Shown piece after piece: positions 48,325 to 58,689 of a stretch of 64,000 nt of DNA; position 1 is the first letter of the stretch; every line of letters starts with the position of its first letter. Origin of the DNA: Opisthorchis felineus (lineage: Eukaryota > Platyhelminthes > Trematoda > Opisthorchiida > Opisthorchiidae). The stretch covers positions 560,117 to 624,116 of the forward strand of contig SJOL01007351.1 in the NCBI GenBank assembly GCA_004794785.1, given 5' to 3'. Made by a program: the position numbers and the translations under genes. The notes beneath the pieces are model-generated. The model did no database searches, was not told where the DNA came from, and worked only from the letters and a program-made list of their open reading frames with translations.

Positions 48325-50270
48325 TTATCGAGGTTGCGTTCGTTGTTCACAGATCACAAGACGTGCACGTCGAATCCATACATCTACGTCAAAGTTGAGG
48401 TGACTAGAACTTTCTGCTAAACAAATGGTTGATTATGAACTTGCCTAGTATAGGCAGGTTTCTCGTGTCCTGCACGTGATGCTGAAAACGTCCACAAGCA
48501 ATACGGATGCATTTCAGGCAGGATGAACTCAGCCCATCGAGTCTTTCATTGATGTCAAAGGGAATGAATATTTTACTGGAATTTCATTTTAGTAACAATT
48601 AAAATACCGACCATATGCCGAAGCTTGATTATGAGGCACTCATTAATCAAAGCCGTGTACTGATTATCACAAACGGGTCATCTGATATGCTCATAGAATT
48701 TCCGTGTTTCACGTGAGCAGTCACGTTGGAGTGATCTATAGTTGCCGCATACAGCTGTCAGGTTTGTTGTTTGAAACTTGTTTCCAGGAATGAGGCAACC
48801 ATAACCTAGGGTAGAATTAGGGTATTTAAAACAATACATCATACAATACATTACATGCTTAAGCAAGCCTAATATTGTTTTGAATGTCAACAGGATCATC
48901 CCTCAAAGAGCGCTATGAAATCCTCCAGCATTCGAGGAATGCGCAGAAACACATGCAATGTCAGACGAAAATGCCGGTGTGGACAACCGCCTTACGACTA
49001 GGGATAAGAACTTTGATTAGCGGATCTTAGCGCTTTTGAGGGATTTCAAATTCACCCGGGTCTCTTTAGGATGGATAAATGTTGGGCAAGCTCTCTGACG
49101 GTTCAGCAACTGGCGTAGGTCAGCAGGTGGTTAGGAAAACTTCTACCTATTGAGAGTCAGTCCCTAAGACTGTCCACTGGACTCTTGCAGCCAAAATGAC
49201 CAGTTTACAACTGTCAGCAAAGCGTCACATGAATGATTCGTTCTACCCCCACGGATGCTCCCTCCGGCTCAGTTTTTCATAGAGCGGGCATCTTCATCCT
49301 GATGACCAGTTCTTTTCAACGATGTATATATCAGTGCTAGGAAACGTCTGGTGAAATAGGGACTGGCAGCAAGTCACAAATATGAAGAGAGAATTGTTGT
49401 GTTATACCTTCAAAAGAAAAGATAATCATGTTCATCGGATCCTCTGATGGTAGAACAGCAGAAGCGAGGGCGTTCAGGGTTTGACGTCAGCCGTTATGAA
49501 TGTTTCTTTTAAGTGCATGGCCACGATTGACTTTGAAAGTTGCCTGACCTACATATGTTTACTTGTGCACGACCAGCCCCATCTAAAAACATAAACAAAG
49601 CCTAATTTTAATGAAACGAACAGACAGCAAAGTCAAGAATTATCTTGGTTATCCAGCGTTGCTAAAACGTTCCTTTTTGTCGTGTCATCTAAATCCAGTA
49701 GAGAAAATTAGGAGCACCTTTACTTGCCGTATCTGCCAAACAAAACGATGCCGTCAAAAGAACCTTATCGGCCAAAGTTACTGTCAATATTCTGACATAT
49801 TGGAGAGTATACAGGAACCGTGGGACTATATGGTCTGACAGCAGTCCTGATAAGGTCGACTAATGTCACACGAGCGATGCTGTGCGGCCACATAAACGCG
49901 TAGCTCCCTCGATGGCCGTTCTTTATGTTGTGATCTCCTGCAAACGTTACACTACACATCAAGAAGCTAACTTTTATAAATTATTCCCGGTGGCTCTATA
50001 TACACCATATAAACAGTAATAGTGAAAACAGACTAATTACTCGGATGTGCAACACCCTACTTGGCTGCAGTACCTAGGTCTGAAACTGGCTGAAGCAGGT
50101 AATTTAAAGTGCGAAACCACTGGACACTACTTAATACCTATACCTCTGGTAGATACAAGTGGACGAATCAGAACTGTGGTTTAGCTTGAGCACGATCACG
50201 CAACTCCACAAAACATACGATACCATTCTGGATAGCACGAACTAGAACCTTTTGGATGCCTGAAACTTAA
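48325..50270. other. No supported gene
   Basis: Frames at 48678-48899 (minus), 49611-49838 (plus) and 49765-49962 (minus) are unsupported. Nothing repeated was recognised. Confidence 0.4.
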
Positions 50271-50285
50271 ATGAGTTTAATCTTT

Positions 50286-50510
50286 TTGGCTCAGGTCACC
50301 AGTCAGATCTCAATTTCCCAGAGATATGAATACTTCATTGCATGTATGGAAATACTGGCGGCTCATCCGCGTTCACAAGTTGTCGATCAAATGGGTACTG
50401 ATCTGTTTGCCCAAGTTGACAGTTTAGTCACCAATCGAACTCTGCTTTTCTGTAATCCCCACGGAGAACCCAGCAAGACTTTGGCCGATGGGCATGATGT
50501 TGAGAAGTGA
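50286..50510 (+). CDS. Candidate terminal exon, unassigned (74 aa)
   Basis: Acceptor TTTTTGGCTCAG ends at 50285. The frame then runs GTC ACC AGT to TGA at 50508-50510, with a protein-like composition: SISQRYEYFIACMEILAAHP, RSQVVDQMGTDLFAQVDSLV, and a hydrophilic end. Predicted mostly helical. No domain recognised, and upstream exons are not found. An overlapping minus-strand frame looks less convincing. Confidence 0.4.
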   Translation: MAQVTSQISISQRYEYFIACMEILAAHPRSQVVDQMGTDLFAQVDSLVTNRTLLFCNPHGEPSKTLADGHDVEK

Positions 50511-50699
50511 TGATGACAAAGCCGCTGTGGTCACTACATGCATATGAGTTGTGATCACTCTTTGTAAAAGCTGTGTGGAAGAATATCTCTTATCATTCAG
50601 TCTAATGAGTTTGCTCAGTTTTCGGTTCACGACAAGGATATGAAGTAGCATTCAAAAAAGTTCGCAAATCCCTCATGCTTAGGGTGACCAAAATTTCCA

Positions 50700-50880
50700 T
50701 TTTTTTGTGGAAGAATGTGCTGTTAACTACACCCCGATTCATACCGTATCGGTTACTGCAACATCCCCTTGTGCAACACTATGGGTAGTGATCCCCGCCA
50801 ATAACAGTGGTGCTAGCCTCTTTGCTGCCAAGGGAAAAATGACAACTCTATAAACCCACGTGCTGACGGTCACTGTGCAG
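50700..50880 (+). repeat. Interspersed repeat, copy 2 (partner of 17.9-18.1 kb)
   Basis: TTTGCTGCCAAGGGAAAAA and CTCTATAAA at 50798-50852 match TTTTGTTGCCAACGGGGAAA and CTCTATAAA at 18030-18068 in order and spacing. The preceding 70 bases are more diverged. Class unknown. Confidence 0.4.
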
Positions 50881-50889
50881 CTTATGCAA

Positions 50890-52105
50890 AGTTTTTGCGG
50901 AAATATATAAGTTAAGCACCGTCCACAAAGGCTCCCGGGGCGTGTTGTTTGCCAGTTTGTGGAATTTTAAGCGCTAAACTTAGTATACTGTACGCCCAAA
51001 TAATCGACAGAACAACGATCAAGGCAGAAGTATATAATGTACAACTCAGCGAATGTAAACCCATGAGCGGTTTTACTAAAAAGTGGTCCTCAAGAGCAGT
51101 CCGCCGCGCATTTTGTACCAATTCGTACTCAAATGGATGGAAGGCTCAAGGTTCTTAAAAACAATACGTGCGAATTTGTGAGAATTATCTGCGTCAGTAC
51201 AAGTGGTTTTTTCATGTTTTAGCAGCGCGTCAAAATTTTCCGCCAATCTGATTACTTGTGAGTAGTCAGGGTTGTTCCAAACTGTTCACGGTTTTCAAAG
51301 TTGACTCGATAGTTACCAGACAATGAGTTTAGATTGATTCATTCGATAATTGTGAAGCAAAAGTGGTTGGATCCCACAAAGCAGTTCGCCAGGCTTGTCG
51401 TTCTGATATGGACTCATGTGGATGCAGCAAGCCTCGATAACCTGATGTTCAGATTAAAATTTATTACCTCATTTATTCGTGAGGTGTAAAAGAATTCGAC
51501 TGGTTAATTGGTTATTTTAGCTCGTACGCGAAGCTTGTTATTAAAACAGAGTCAAAACTACTCCCTAATTTTCATGGACCTGATACCTGCAGAGCCGTGC
51601 AGTTTCTAAAGCTGATTATGATAAGCAGCCAGCTGGTGACCCAGCAAATGGTCAATCAATCACTCACCTGGTAGTTTCAGTCTGATGTTCAGCATTACTG
51701 GGACCTTGTCTTGTGGATATGTTTAAAAAGACGAAGAACGCTTTAAAGTCTGGCATGGAAAGTAAAATTCCTTCAGAAAACTCGGGATATTCAGGTGCCA
51801 CAGCATCAGTATAAAAGCTCAAAGTTCGAAAGATTTCAGTTCTGTCTAAAACATAAAATTATGCCATTTTAACGGGTAGCTGTGAAATCTGAGCAAATAC
51901 TGTTCATGTCAATTGCGTGTGAAGACGATTCTACGTATCCTCTTTCCATCTTATGTCCACCTGCTTAGTTCAGGAGAATTCCCTTTTTTTCGGAGGGAAA
52001 TATGTAGACAGTAGTGTAAAACTCTGATCTTATCTATGGAATGCCATTGTAAAAATAAAGACGAAACATTTTGGTCTGATGAAAGCTGGGCAAAGTGAGC
52101 AAACT
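50890..52105. other. No supported gene
   Basis: Overlapping small frames at 50912-51121 and 50949-51158 lack support. The remainder is featureless. Confidence 0.4.
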
Positions 52106-52112
52106 TACGTAC

Positions 52113-52261
52113 TTGAAAAAGATCATCGGTGAAGCTGGGTTCCTTTGAATTGGATCACATTTGGCAAGACACTCTAGAAGATTCCAACTCTGAGACTTAT
52201 TCACACAAAACTTATGGGAATACTTGCAAGTGCAAATAATTCCTATCCAAGTACAACTGTT
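52113..52261 (-). CDS. Candidate internal exon, Cys-rich
   Basis: Acceptor TCGCTCTATTACAG, then 49 codons plus two bases, then donor CAA/gtacgt. It encodes NSCTWIGIICTCKYSHKFCV and ECLAKCDPIQRNPASPMIFF. The cysteine spacing loosely recalls the second half of a C1-type zinc finger but does not fit its consensus, so I make no domain call. A possible upstream piece near 52900-52980 (minus) does not agree in phase. Confidence 0.35.
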
Positions 52262-52269
52262 CTGTAATA

Positions 52270-53940
52270 GAGCGAATACCATAAAGGACAGAGGAAACAC
52301 GGACAGCTCTGAGAACTTTCCACATTAAAAACTTCCAGAGAGAGCAAACGAATCTGTTTAGTGTAATTCAGTCCATTTCAACTGAGAAACTGCATTGCAC
52401 CCTGAATCATCGTCAGCCTTTACCCGGTTGTGGTAAGTGTTTTGGGGGCAGGACTTTATGAAAGCATCCTTTTATACGATTGAACTTCAATCAATTTTAT
52501 CGGGATAAAATGCCAAACTGAAGCAATCCCCCGCTGTCGACGATGGATTGAAAGCTCAGCCATTGTTTCTGAAGATAGGTTGAATGGTTACTCTGAAAAG
52601 AACAAAACCTGCATAGTTATTTAAGCCGAATCAATCCAATAGGTCAAATAATTGAAACAGTTTTATGTAGCATGCAGAAAAAACGAAAATATCTCGCAAA
52701 AAACTCCAAGGATCCATAAAATAAGAAGAGATGGATAAAGAGAGCCGATTCGGTTGTTTCTGTAAACTTCTTCTCTGTGCTTCCTCCCTATCACAGACTA
52801 TTATTAGAGCTTAGAAAATACGAAGGGCAACTAGTTCGGTTGGTAGGACAACTAGACATATACAGCGTGATAATCAAGAACGTAAACTGGTTTTCATGAC
52901 TCACTGACTTACTGCAGCACGCACAGAAAGCTGGTTTCCGCAAAGTCCTGACCATATGAATAAAGCTGCTTTTGAGCTGCAGGATAGCCACCTGCCTTTC
53001 ATGATGTAATGGAATGTGTGGAAGTGTCTGACAGTGGAAGTGGAAGTGTCTGTCAGAGTTTAATCAATAACTTTTAGGTACGTGAAGGCTCTAATATTTT
53101 CACTGGGAAACGGTGGTGACATGCCATAATGGAATTCTTATTTCTCCTGGACCCTTTCTGGTATCCTACTTCATACACTATGGAGTTTTTAGTATAAAAA
53201 CGACCCTTTCGCTTGAGTAAGTTGAGTCAAAATGTGGTGCTGTCCACGCTAACGTCTCGTTGTTCTACCAAAGTTTTGCATATATTAATCTGGTAGAGAT
53301 TGGTCTAGGTAAAACAGTCACGTCGCCGGTAGTGATTCGGTCAGACCTATCGGAACAATTGTCAACTGAGTGCTGAGAGGGTAGAAAAAACTCCAGGAGT
53401 AAGGAAGAAAGTGTAGCTTGTTGTGAACATCAAGCAGAGTACGACCAATGAGTATACGGATTAGAGTTCGAAAATTCGAGGTAATGGGTTCTAGGACATA
53501 TAAGAACACGTAGGAGCAGTGTGGAAGATTAAACAAGCGCTCTGGGAAAACAGGGGACTTTAACTGAACCTGAATCTTTGTAAGTGAAATGAAAGCTGTC
53601 AAAGTAAAAGGTCCCTCTGAAAGTGATGCGGTTCATGGAACTTAATTTGTCTCAAAAGCCTAAAGTCATGCCTTGGTCAGATCCACTGTTTGGTTGTCCA
53701 CGTTTATAGGATGATAAGGAGAGTTGCTTTTGACCAACTGGTTTATTAGGAGCTACTTAACAATCAGATTTGCTTTTAACAATTCCACCGTTAGCTTCAG
53801 TGCCTCAGAATATTCTATAGTTCTTATTGGTTCATTCATTGGTAATGAACGGAACCCAAAAATACTTCTGGGTAAGGGTGAAGAATACAGTCCTAAAAGG
53901 TTAACTGTTTTTGCTGCAAAAAATAAAAGCTACAGGATAT
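52270..53940. other. No supported gene
   Basis: A short tandem of GTGGAAGTGTCTGaCAG occurs at about 53018-53058. The frame at 53743-53969 (plus) is protein-like but ends where the LINE relic begins, and has only a weak acceptor. Confidence 0.4.
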
Positions 53941-53949
53941 ACTTCGTTG

Positions 53950-54330
53950 TACACAGTGCGACCGGGTAGATAGATCAAGGTCGTGGAACAACAGAAGAAA
54001 GCCGACGTCTTCACGGCGTCAGATTCACAGTTGAAGATCACAGCGGGAAAAATGGATGCACCAAACCACTCCAACTCGAGAGTGATGCTCATTCGACTCC
54101 GGCTGCCACGTTAATAAGCGTCTACACCCCCAACATGTCACACTCAGATGATGAAAAGGACAAGTCCTATGATGAACTGCTTGAGTTAGTTATATCTGTA
54201 CCAATAATCGACTTCGGTGTTGGACGATCAGGCTGCCAAGGACCGAGAAACCTGGAAGAATATAATGGGTCCATTTGGAATCAGATGGATGGAGAATATC
54301 GGTGGTGTTACGCTAAGAGGTAACGCAACT
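53950..54330 (+). pseudogene. LINE endonuclease relic
   Basis: Two frames together cover an apurinic endonuclease domain. SRRLHGVRFTVEDH (54000-54040) and then RVMLIRLRLP are followed, after a frameshift near 54110, by ATLISVYTPN and DDEKDKSYDELLELVISVP (to about 54210). These correspond to the RR-GVGFAI, RLMTLRLPL, ATIISAYAPT and DEVKDRFYDEL blocks typical of RTE/CR1-like endonucleases. The next block (GDFNARVG) is broken, so the relic is inactive. It may belong to the same insertion as 55640-56180. Confidence 0.75.
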
Positions 54331-54359
54331 GACGGATGACATCGCAACCTTGACGATTA

Positions 54360-54545
54360 CCGGGTCACTAGTACCGGTGCCCATTGTCATGTCATTATGT
54401 TTATGTATGCTGATGGCTTGCAACAGGCCTCTGCACGTTGGTCCCCCGGTCTTATTCTCCCGGTGGAAGGGCTTGCGTGCGGCACCACATTCGGCTCCGC
54501 GCAAACCTGTGGCTTTGGCGACCCTATTACGCGCACGCGTCTAGT
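54360..54545 (-). repeat. LINE-associated interspersed repeat, copy 2
   Basis: GC-rich for this window. On the minus strand it carries GAATAAGACCGGGGGACC and AACGTGCAGAGGCCTGTTGC, corresponding to the string at 4.43-4.48 kb. Several frames are open by composition and I do not call a gene. Confidence 0.5.
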
Positions 54546-54549
54546 TAGC

Positions 54550-55635
54550 TTACTTCGACCGTCTTATCTGCTTGGGATACCAGCGATTCATGCCAGCCTT
54601 CCAGTACTAAATAAATATCAGCCCCATGAATGCCTTACATAAGAACACTCAGAAAGAGGAAATTTTCCAGGAAGAAGGAAGTCAGTTCCGCCTATTGGTG
54701 AGTATAAGCTCAAAAAGAAAAGACAGTTACTTCTGTGTCACCTGGGTTAAGCGAACTTCAGACAATAATTTTCGGTTAGTAAAAAAGTCAACAACCTTCG
54801 ATTGGCTGGCGCAGAACTCATAACAAGTGTCCCGATGTTGTCCGGTATGCATAAGTAATCTCGCCCCCCATTAAATATCCACTTATGAACAACTTAAAAA
54901 ACTCAAGGAGAGCACACTTTGCTTAATAATTAAGTTGTTTGGCCGGCTACCAATAATCAGTTCATTCATTAAACCCTTTGGGTTTACCGGAGCAAGATAT
55001 GCACACTTCGACCACTGAACACAAATGCTATTGCTTAAGTTGTTTCATAAGTGAAGCTCTTCCAAGTCAGCAGAAAAATAGCCCGTCCTTTACAAGCGAT
55101 ATTGTCATTACAAATTTGGAATAGGTTTTGAAGCTACCTTGCATGACATCCGTGAATGTGCATGAGTTTCAACTTAATGGCATTTAGGTGCGTAGAAGCT
55201 CAGTTAGTTTCGCATGAAAGCAAACTGTTGAACTGCCCTAGTGGAATTCAGATTTAACGTGAAATCACTCATTATCACTGAACCGGCATCGATGCAATTC
55301 TTCTTACAACACGCAAGTTAACGAAGCGGGCAGCCATGTGCATTCCTGCGTCAACTGTGAGGCGAATTGTGATCAAAAGATTTGTTAGCGTCACAAGCCA
55401 ATGGACCCTGTCATTAGCAAGCTGATAAATGACCCTATACCGTTCACCAATCTTTACCTACGTTCGCACATTTATCGAGCAATTTGTCACTGCTAAATGA
55501 TGGAATCCGTCACGAAAAAACTAGACCTTACCGTGGTGTGGCGATTTGTGACCCACTGAGCTATACCGTGGAGTGTCCACGCACCACAAGCACAGCCACC
55601 CCTACCAGGTTGTTCATAGGTTATAAGTTGGACCA
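54550..55635. other. No supported gene
   Basis: The frame from 54626 has a good donor (CTATTG/gtgagt at about 54699) but is too short to support a first exon. Confidence 0.35.
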
Positions 55636-55639
55636 ACAC

Positions 55640-56180
55640 ACTCCCTGGTCCCCCAGGTTGGAGATCGAAGCATTTGCTGCAACGTGCATCTTTGTTATAT
55701 GCCTGTAAGACGTGTCCATTGAGAGTAGCGGAACTGAAACTTTTCTGGTCGTCGTCAGCCGTTGTCTGAGACCCATGACTCGTGTAGGCTGGCGTCGGCG
55801 AATCCGCAATGAAGCAGTTAGAAAGTCCTGTTGTGCCACAGGGGATTTCATCAAAGACCATGTCCAGCGGCATAAGCTGCGGTGGTTAGGCTATGTATTT
55901 CGCACGTTGAACCATCGCTTGCCGGAAAGCGTTCCGTTCTCAGTGACCAATTCATAGTGGCGGAAGCAGAGAGGTGACCATCCCTTGAGCTGAAATAGGG
56001 GTAAGAAAAAGAATAGGAAAGGTTTGGGTGATGTCGGTACTACTCGACCTCCAGGATGGGTACCACCTGATCCCCAATGCTTCTGGTTGGTGAGGCTGCA
56101 AGATGTGGCTACTAGTGGCGCTCTTCTTGTCAGTTTCTATCAAGATTGCCTGAACGAGTTCCGGATGTATAGACACCCTG
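55640..56180 (+). pseudogene. LINE ORF2 3'-terminal relic
   Basis: Plus-strand frame with FLVVVSRCLRPMTRVGWRRR, IRNEAVRKSCC and HKLRWLGYVFRTLNHRLPE (about 55735-55925). After a frameshift comes WRKQRGDHPLS and PPGWVPPDPQ (about 55960-56080). This is the familiar RCLR, RVGW, LRWLGHVLRM, RGGQ, PGWGP series at the end of fluke LINE ORF2 proteins. It matches the C-terminal part of the minus-strand relic at 44.6 kb in layout (RWLVHVFGM), though not closely. Truncated and frameshifted. Confidence 0.75.
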
Positions 56181-56253
56181 GAATGATTGTGGTAGGCTAG
56201 CACTAGTTCCCTTCCCCGTCCACTTTTATCCTTTACTTCACAATAAGGCTTTC

Positions 56254-56400
56254 AAATAAATCATGATTGTACGGCAGCGAATCATCGGACTGAACACTGA
56301 TGTCGTACTTCCAATGATGAGGATGATGATGATGATGATGATGAGGATGATGCATGAGGACAGTGCGTAGTGGGTTTGGGGGATCAGCAAGAATGAAAAA
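56254..56400 (-). repeat. SINE family C copy 1, truncated, with (ATC)n
   Basis: The minus strand carries a (CATCAT)n block and then ATCAGTGTTCAGTCCGATGA and TTCGCTGCCGTACA. The same order occurs at 57.87-57.95 kb. It stops before the ribozyme, where the other copy continues. Confidence 0.7.
56316..56357. repeat. (GAT)n microsatellite inside SINE C
   Basis: GATGAGGATGATGATGATG-type trinucleotide run. The minus-strand frame through it would be a His-rich artefact. Confidence 0.9.
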
Positions 56401-56835
56401 TATCCATTCGCTGTGGGAAAGAAAGCTAGTCGACCGCGTGACAAAAAGACGGGATGCATAACCTATGGAAACAGTTACCCTGCTCAGTTTGGACTTAGCG
56501 TATAATGTTTCGTTACCTGCTTTGTTTAAGTACTTATACATCTAGACTTGTTATTTCGCCGCGAGGTTCCTTAGGAGTACACAAGATGCTATAGGCTGCA
56601 TGCTGGTATATATAAATTAAAGCACGACGCATGTACCCACCACTAGTGGCCACATCAACAACGGGACGTGGTCAACATGTCAACTGATTTCACACACATG
56701 GACTTCAGAAACATTCGCCGTAACCAAAAATAAAGGCGGCTACCTGAGAAAGGTCATGGGACTGGATATCTCAGGACTGACGAGTGTGACTCATAAAAAT
56801 AGGACTGACTCATTTCGACGAATATACTCATTTGT

Positions 56836-57070
56836 ATATCAATTTGGTTTTGATGGGATACTCACCTAGAACCCCACTGAATCTCTCGTTTATGATGCTG
56901 AGCAACTGAATGTGCTGCACCAGGCCACCTCATGTTTCATTTGGCACGATATTCGAGGTATAGACGTAATGTACTACTCATAAGGTTGCTGAAAACTCTT
57001 CGACAGCCCACTACTTGTTTTGCCCTGATGAGCCCAAGAAGGGCGAAACTGGTAGTGGACTGTCGAAGGA
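56836..57070 (-). repeat. Family D repeat, copy 4, with inverted fold-back end
   Basis: On the minus strand the body (GAGATTCAGTGGGGTTCTAG, 56865-56886) and the hammerhead 3' flank (TTTTCAGCAACCTTATGAG) are both present. Here the flank comes before the body, the reverse of the copy at 43.3 kb. At 57025 the sequence flips to the plus-strand version of the ribozyme. The copy therefore ends in an inverted duplication. Confidence 0.7.
56998..57068. repeat. Imperfect palindrome made of two opposed hammerhead halves
   Basis: Left arm 56998-57025 and right arm 57041-57068 pair over 28 positions with four mismatches; the loop is 15 bases. The right arm plus loop read as the plus-strand core CTGATGA (57025-57031), stem II GCCC/GGGC, GAAAC, then GGTA. 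The left arm is the complement of the GAAA half and its 3' flank. Confidence 0.85.
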
Positions 57071-57074
57071 TTGA

Positions 57075-57760
57075 ATCATGCTTGTGGACTAGTTCGTAGA
57101 GCGCTGCGAGACATAACCCACTTCACCAGGTCGATGCAATCATGGAACAGTTAATTTGTTGTTTGGGCGCAACCGATCACTACATTCTGACCATGGATCA
57201 ATTTTTGCAAGTACTTTGATACTTACGAAGTAAGATGAGATCATCTAGGTCAACAATACCCGCACCACAACATACCACGTACAATTAAATAGGTTATTCA
57301 AACGAATTAACGTCAAGGTACGTTCGAATGAAGTCGCAAAAAAAAAGAATCCAAGGGCAAGGGAACAGCATATTGCCTAGTTGATTTTTAGTACATAGCG
57401 ACTGCGTTCACAAGTTTACCAAACAAGTACCGTTTTTCATATCATTTGAGAGTACTTGGTATGCGAGCTCCCACATCATCGTCAGGAAGGATACTGGTTG
57501 CGGACTACGTTGACCAAATTGGAACAAACCCTCAACAAGCACATCCTTTCCTATCGAATTTATAGTCTTTGAGATAGACCAGCAGCCATAATGAAGGGGT
57601 TGGCAGAACAGTGGTTCAAGCAGCCAACATTATCGGACGCTGAATAAAGGTTGCACAGTAAATGTGTCATGTTCCCATTCGTATAATTTGTACGTGGTTA
57701 CCGGGTTCGTAGAATTTGCATTCTTATCACTCTCGTTTAAATAGCCTTTCTTCTGTCCCG
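57075..57760. other. No supported gene
   Basis: Nothing recognised apart from a short A run near 57338. Confidence 0.4.
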
Positions 57761-57764
57761 ACAA

Positions 57765-58050
57765 ATTTATCCCGGTAAATCCACCCGAAAGGCGGGAAGC
57801 GCTAGATTCAAGTCTTGCTTCTATTGGAGCCCATCAGCGGTAACTATCCCTGGCTGTTCGGACTGTACGGCAGCGAAGCATTAGTGTTGAACACTGATTT
57901 TATACTGTCTGTGATAATGATGATGATGACGATGGTGATGGTGATGGACATGATGGCTGTTCGGGGATCTAAACCCAGGATAACTGATATGTGAGGCGAG
58001 CGCGTTGCCAGTGCACACTGGATGCACCTGTCTTATCACATCTAAACAGG
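57765..58050 (-). repeat. SINE family C copy 2, complete: tRNA-like head, (ATC)n, body, hammerhead relic
   Basis: Minus-strand order: GGCAACGCGCTCGCCTCAC (A-box-like, 57993-58011), TGGGTTTAGATCCC (B-box-like, 57964-57977), a (CATCAC/CATCAT) run (57914-57953), the body TTCGCTGCCGTACAGTCCG, a decayed hammerhead, and CTTCCCGCCTTTCGGGTGG. The ribozyme part reads CTGATGG (57837-57831), GGCTCC-AATA-GAAGC, then AAGAC for GAAAC (57816-57812): two core changes, so dead. The 3' flank aligns with the plus-strand copy at 58.6 kb. Confidence 0.75.
57914..57953. repeat. (GAT/GGT)n microsatellite inside SINE C
   Basis: GATGATGATGACGATGGTGATGG-type run of about 40 bases at the same position in the element as the run in copy 1. 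Confidence 0.85.
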
Positions 58051-58574
58051 TGTCATTCAAGCTGCAGCGAGTTGCTTGATTTGTCGAGTGCCCCGAACAA
58101 AGATGGGGTAACTGCGTCAACTTTCTTCGCCCCCAACCTTTCATAGATGCGCAAAAGTTTAGTGTTTACTGAAAAAGTGAACAAACCTTAGGTCAAATGG
58201 CTAATTCTTAAGGAACCCTTTATCCTCTTACATTTTAACTTATCCCTACTTATTGGAGCCCGTGCGAAATATAAGTAACTCACATTGGGACCGAAATATG
58301 CAGCCGTTGGCCAAAAGGTTCAATAACTGAAGCGACTGATGCGTGACCCTTCCCTTCGCCTTGGAAAAAGTCGCCTAGCCACGTAATTCATCACATCGTC
58401 TTCGAACTGTTCATCTGGTCTGCCTCAGGTACCTCTAGAGCGACGAAGAAACCTTTACGCCCAAACATGAACATATTGACCTGTTCATGAATGATAATTC
58501 AGGTGCTTCCAGTTTGCTTATTTTGCAACAACCTAGCCTCGTATGTCAAATGTCATGAGATCAAACCACGTCAT

Positions 58575-58680
58575 GGTCCTGGATATGTACCGCTGATGAG
58601 CACTGATAGGAGCGAAACTCTAGTCCAGTATTTCTCTTCCCCGTTTGGTGTGGACTCACCAGAACAATTACTCCTGGAAA
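58575..58680 (+). repeat. SINE family C copy 3 (3' part) with intact hammerhead core
   Basis: GGATATGTACCGCTGATGAG aligns with GGATAGTTACCGCTGATGGG of copy 2. After the ribozyme, CTTCCCCGTTTGGTGTGGAC matches CTTCCCGCCTTTCGGGTGGA. The 75-codon frame 58491-58718 that runs through it is therefore repeat-derived. No tRNA-like head or microsatellite is recognised upstream, so this copy is probably 5'-truncated. Confidence 0.7.
58588..58630 (+). ncRNA. Hammerhead ribozyme motif, SINE C copy 3
   Basis: CTGATGA 58593-58599; stem II 58600-58604 with 58609-58613 (three Watson-Crick pairs, one wobble, one A-A mismatch, loop GATA); GAAA 58614-58617. Stem III is ACT/AGT closing only two bases (58617-58624), then C58625 as the cleavage base of a GTC triplet. 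Stem I is TACCG (58588-58592) with CAGTA (58626-58630), four pairs and one mismatch. Every conserved core base is present. The tiny stem III suggests cleavage as a dimer if at all. Confidence 0.75.
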
Positions 58681-58689
58681 GGAGGACCG

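Noticed and set aside
52900..52985. Possible first half of a C1 zinc finger joined to the Cys-rich exon at 52113-52261
   Set aside because: Histidine-cysteine spacing does not fit the C1 consensus and the exon phases disagree.
54626..54699. First-exon candidate with a perfect gtgagt donor
   Set aside because: Only 24 codons, with no promoter evidence and no matching downstream exon.
56233..56541. Minus-strand frame encoding a His-rich protein
   Set aside because: The histidines come from the (GAT)n microsatellite inside SINE C.
57881..58144. Minus-strand 87-codon frame with a His-rich stretch
   Set aside because: Same microsatellite artefact, overlapping the tRNA-like head of SINE C.
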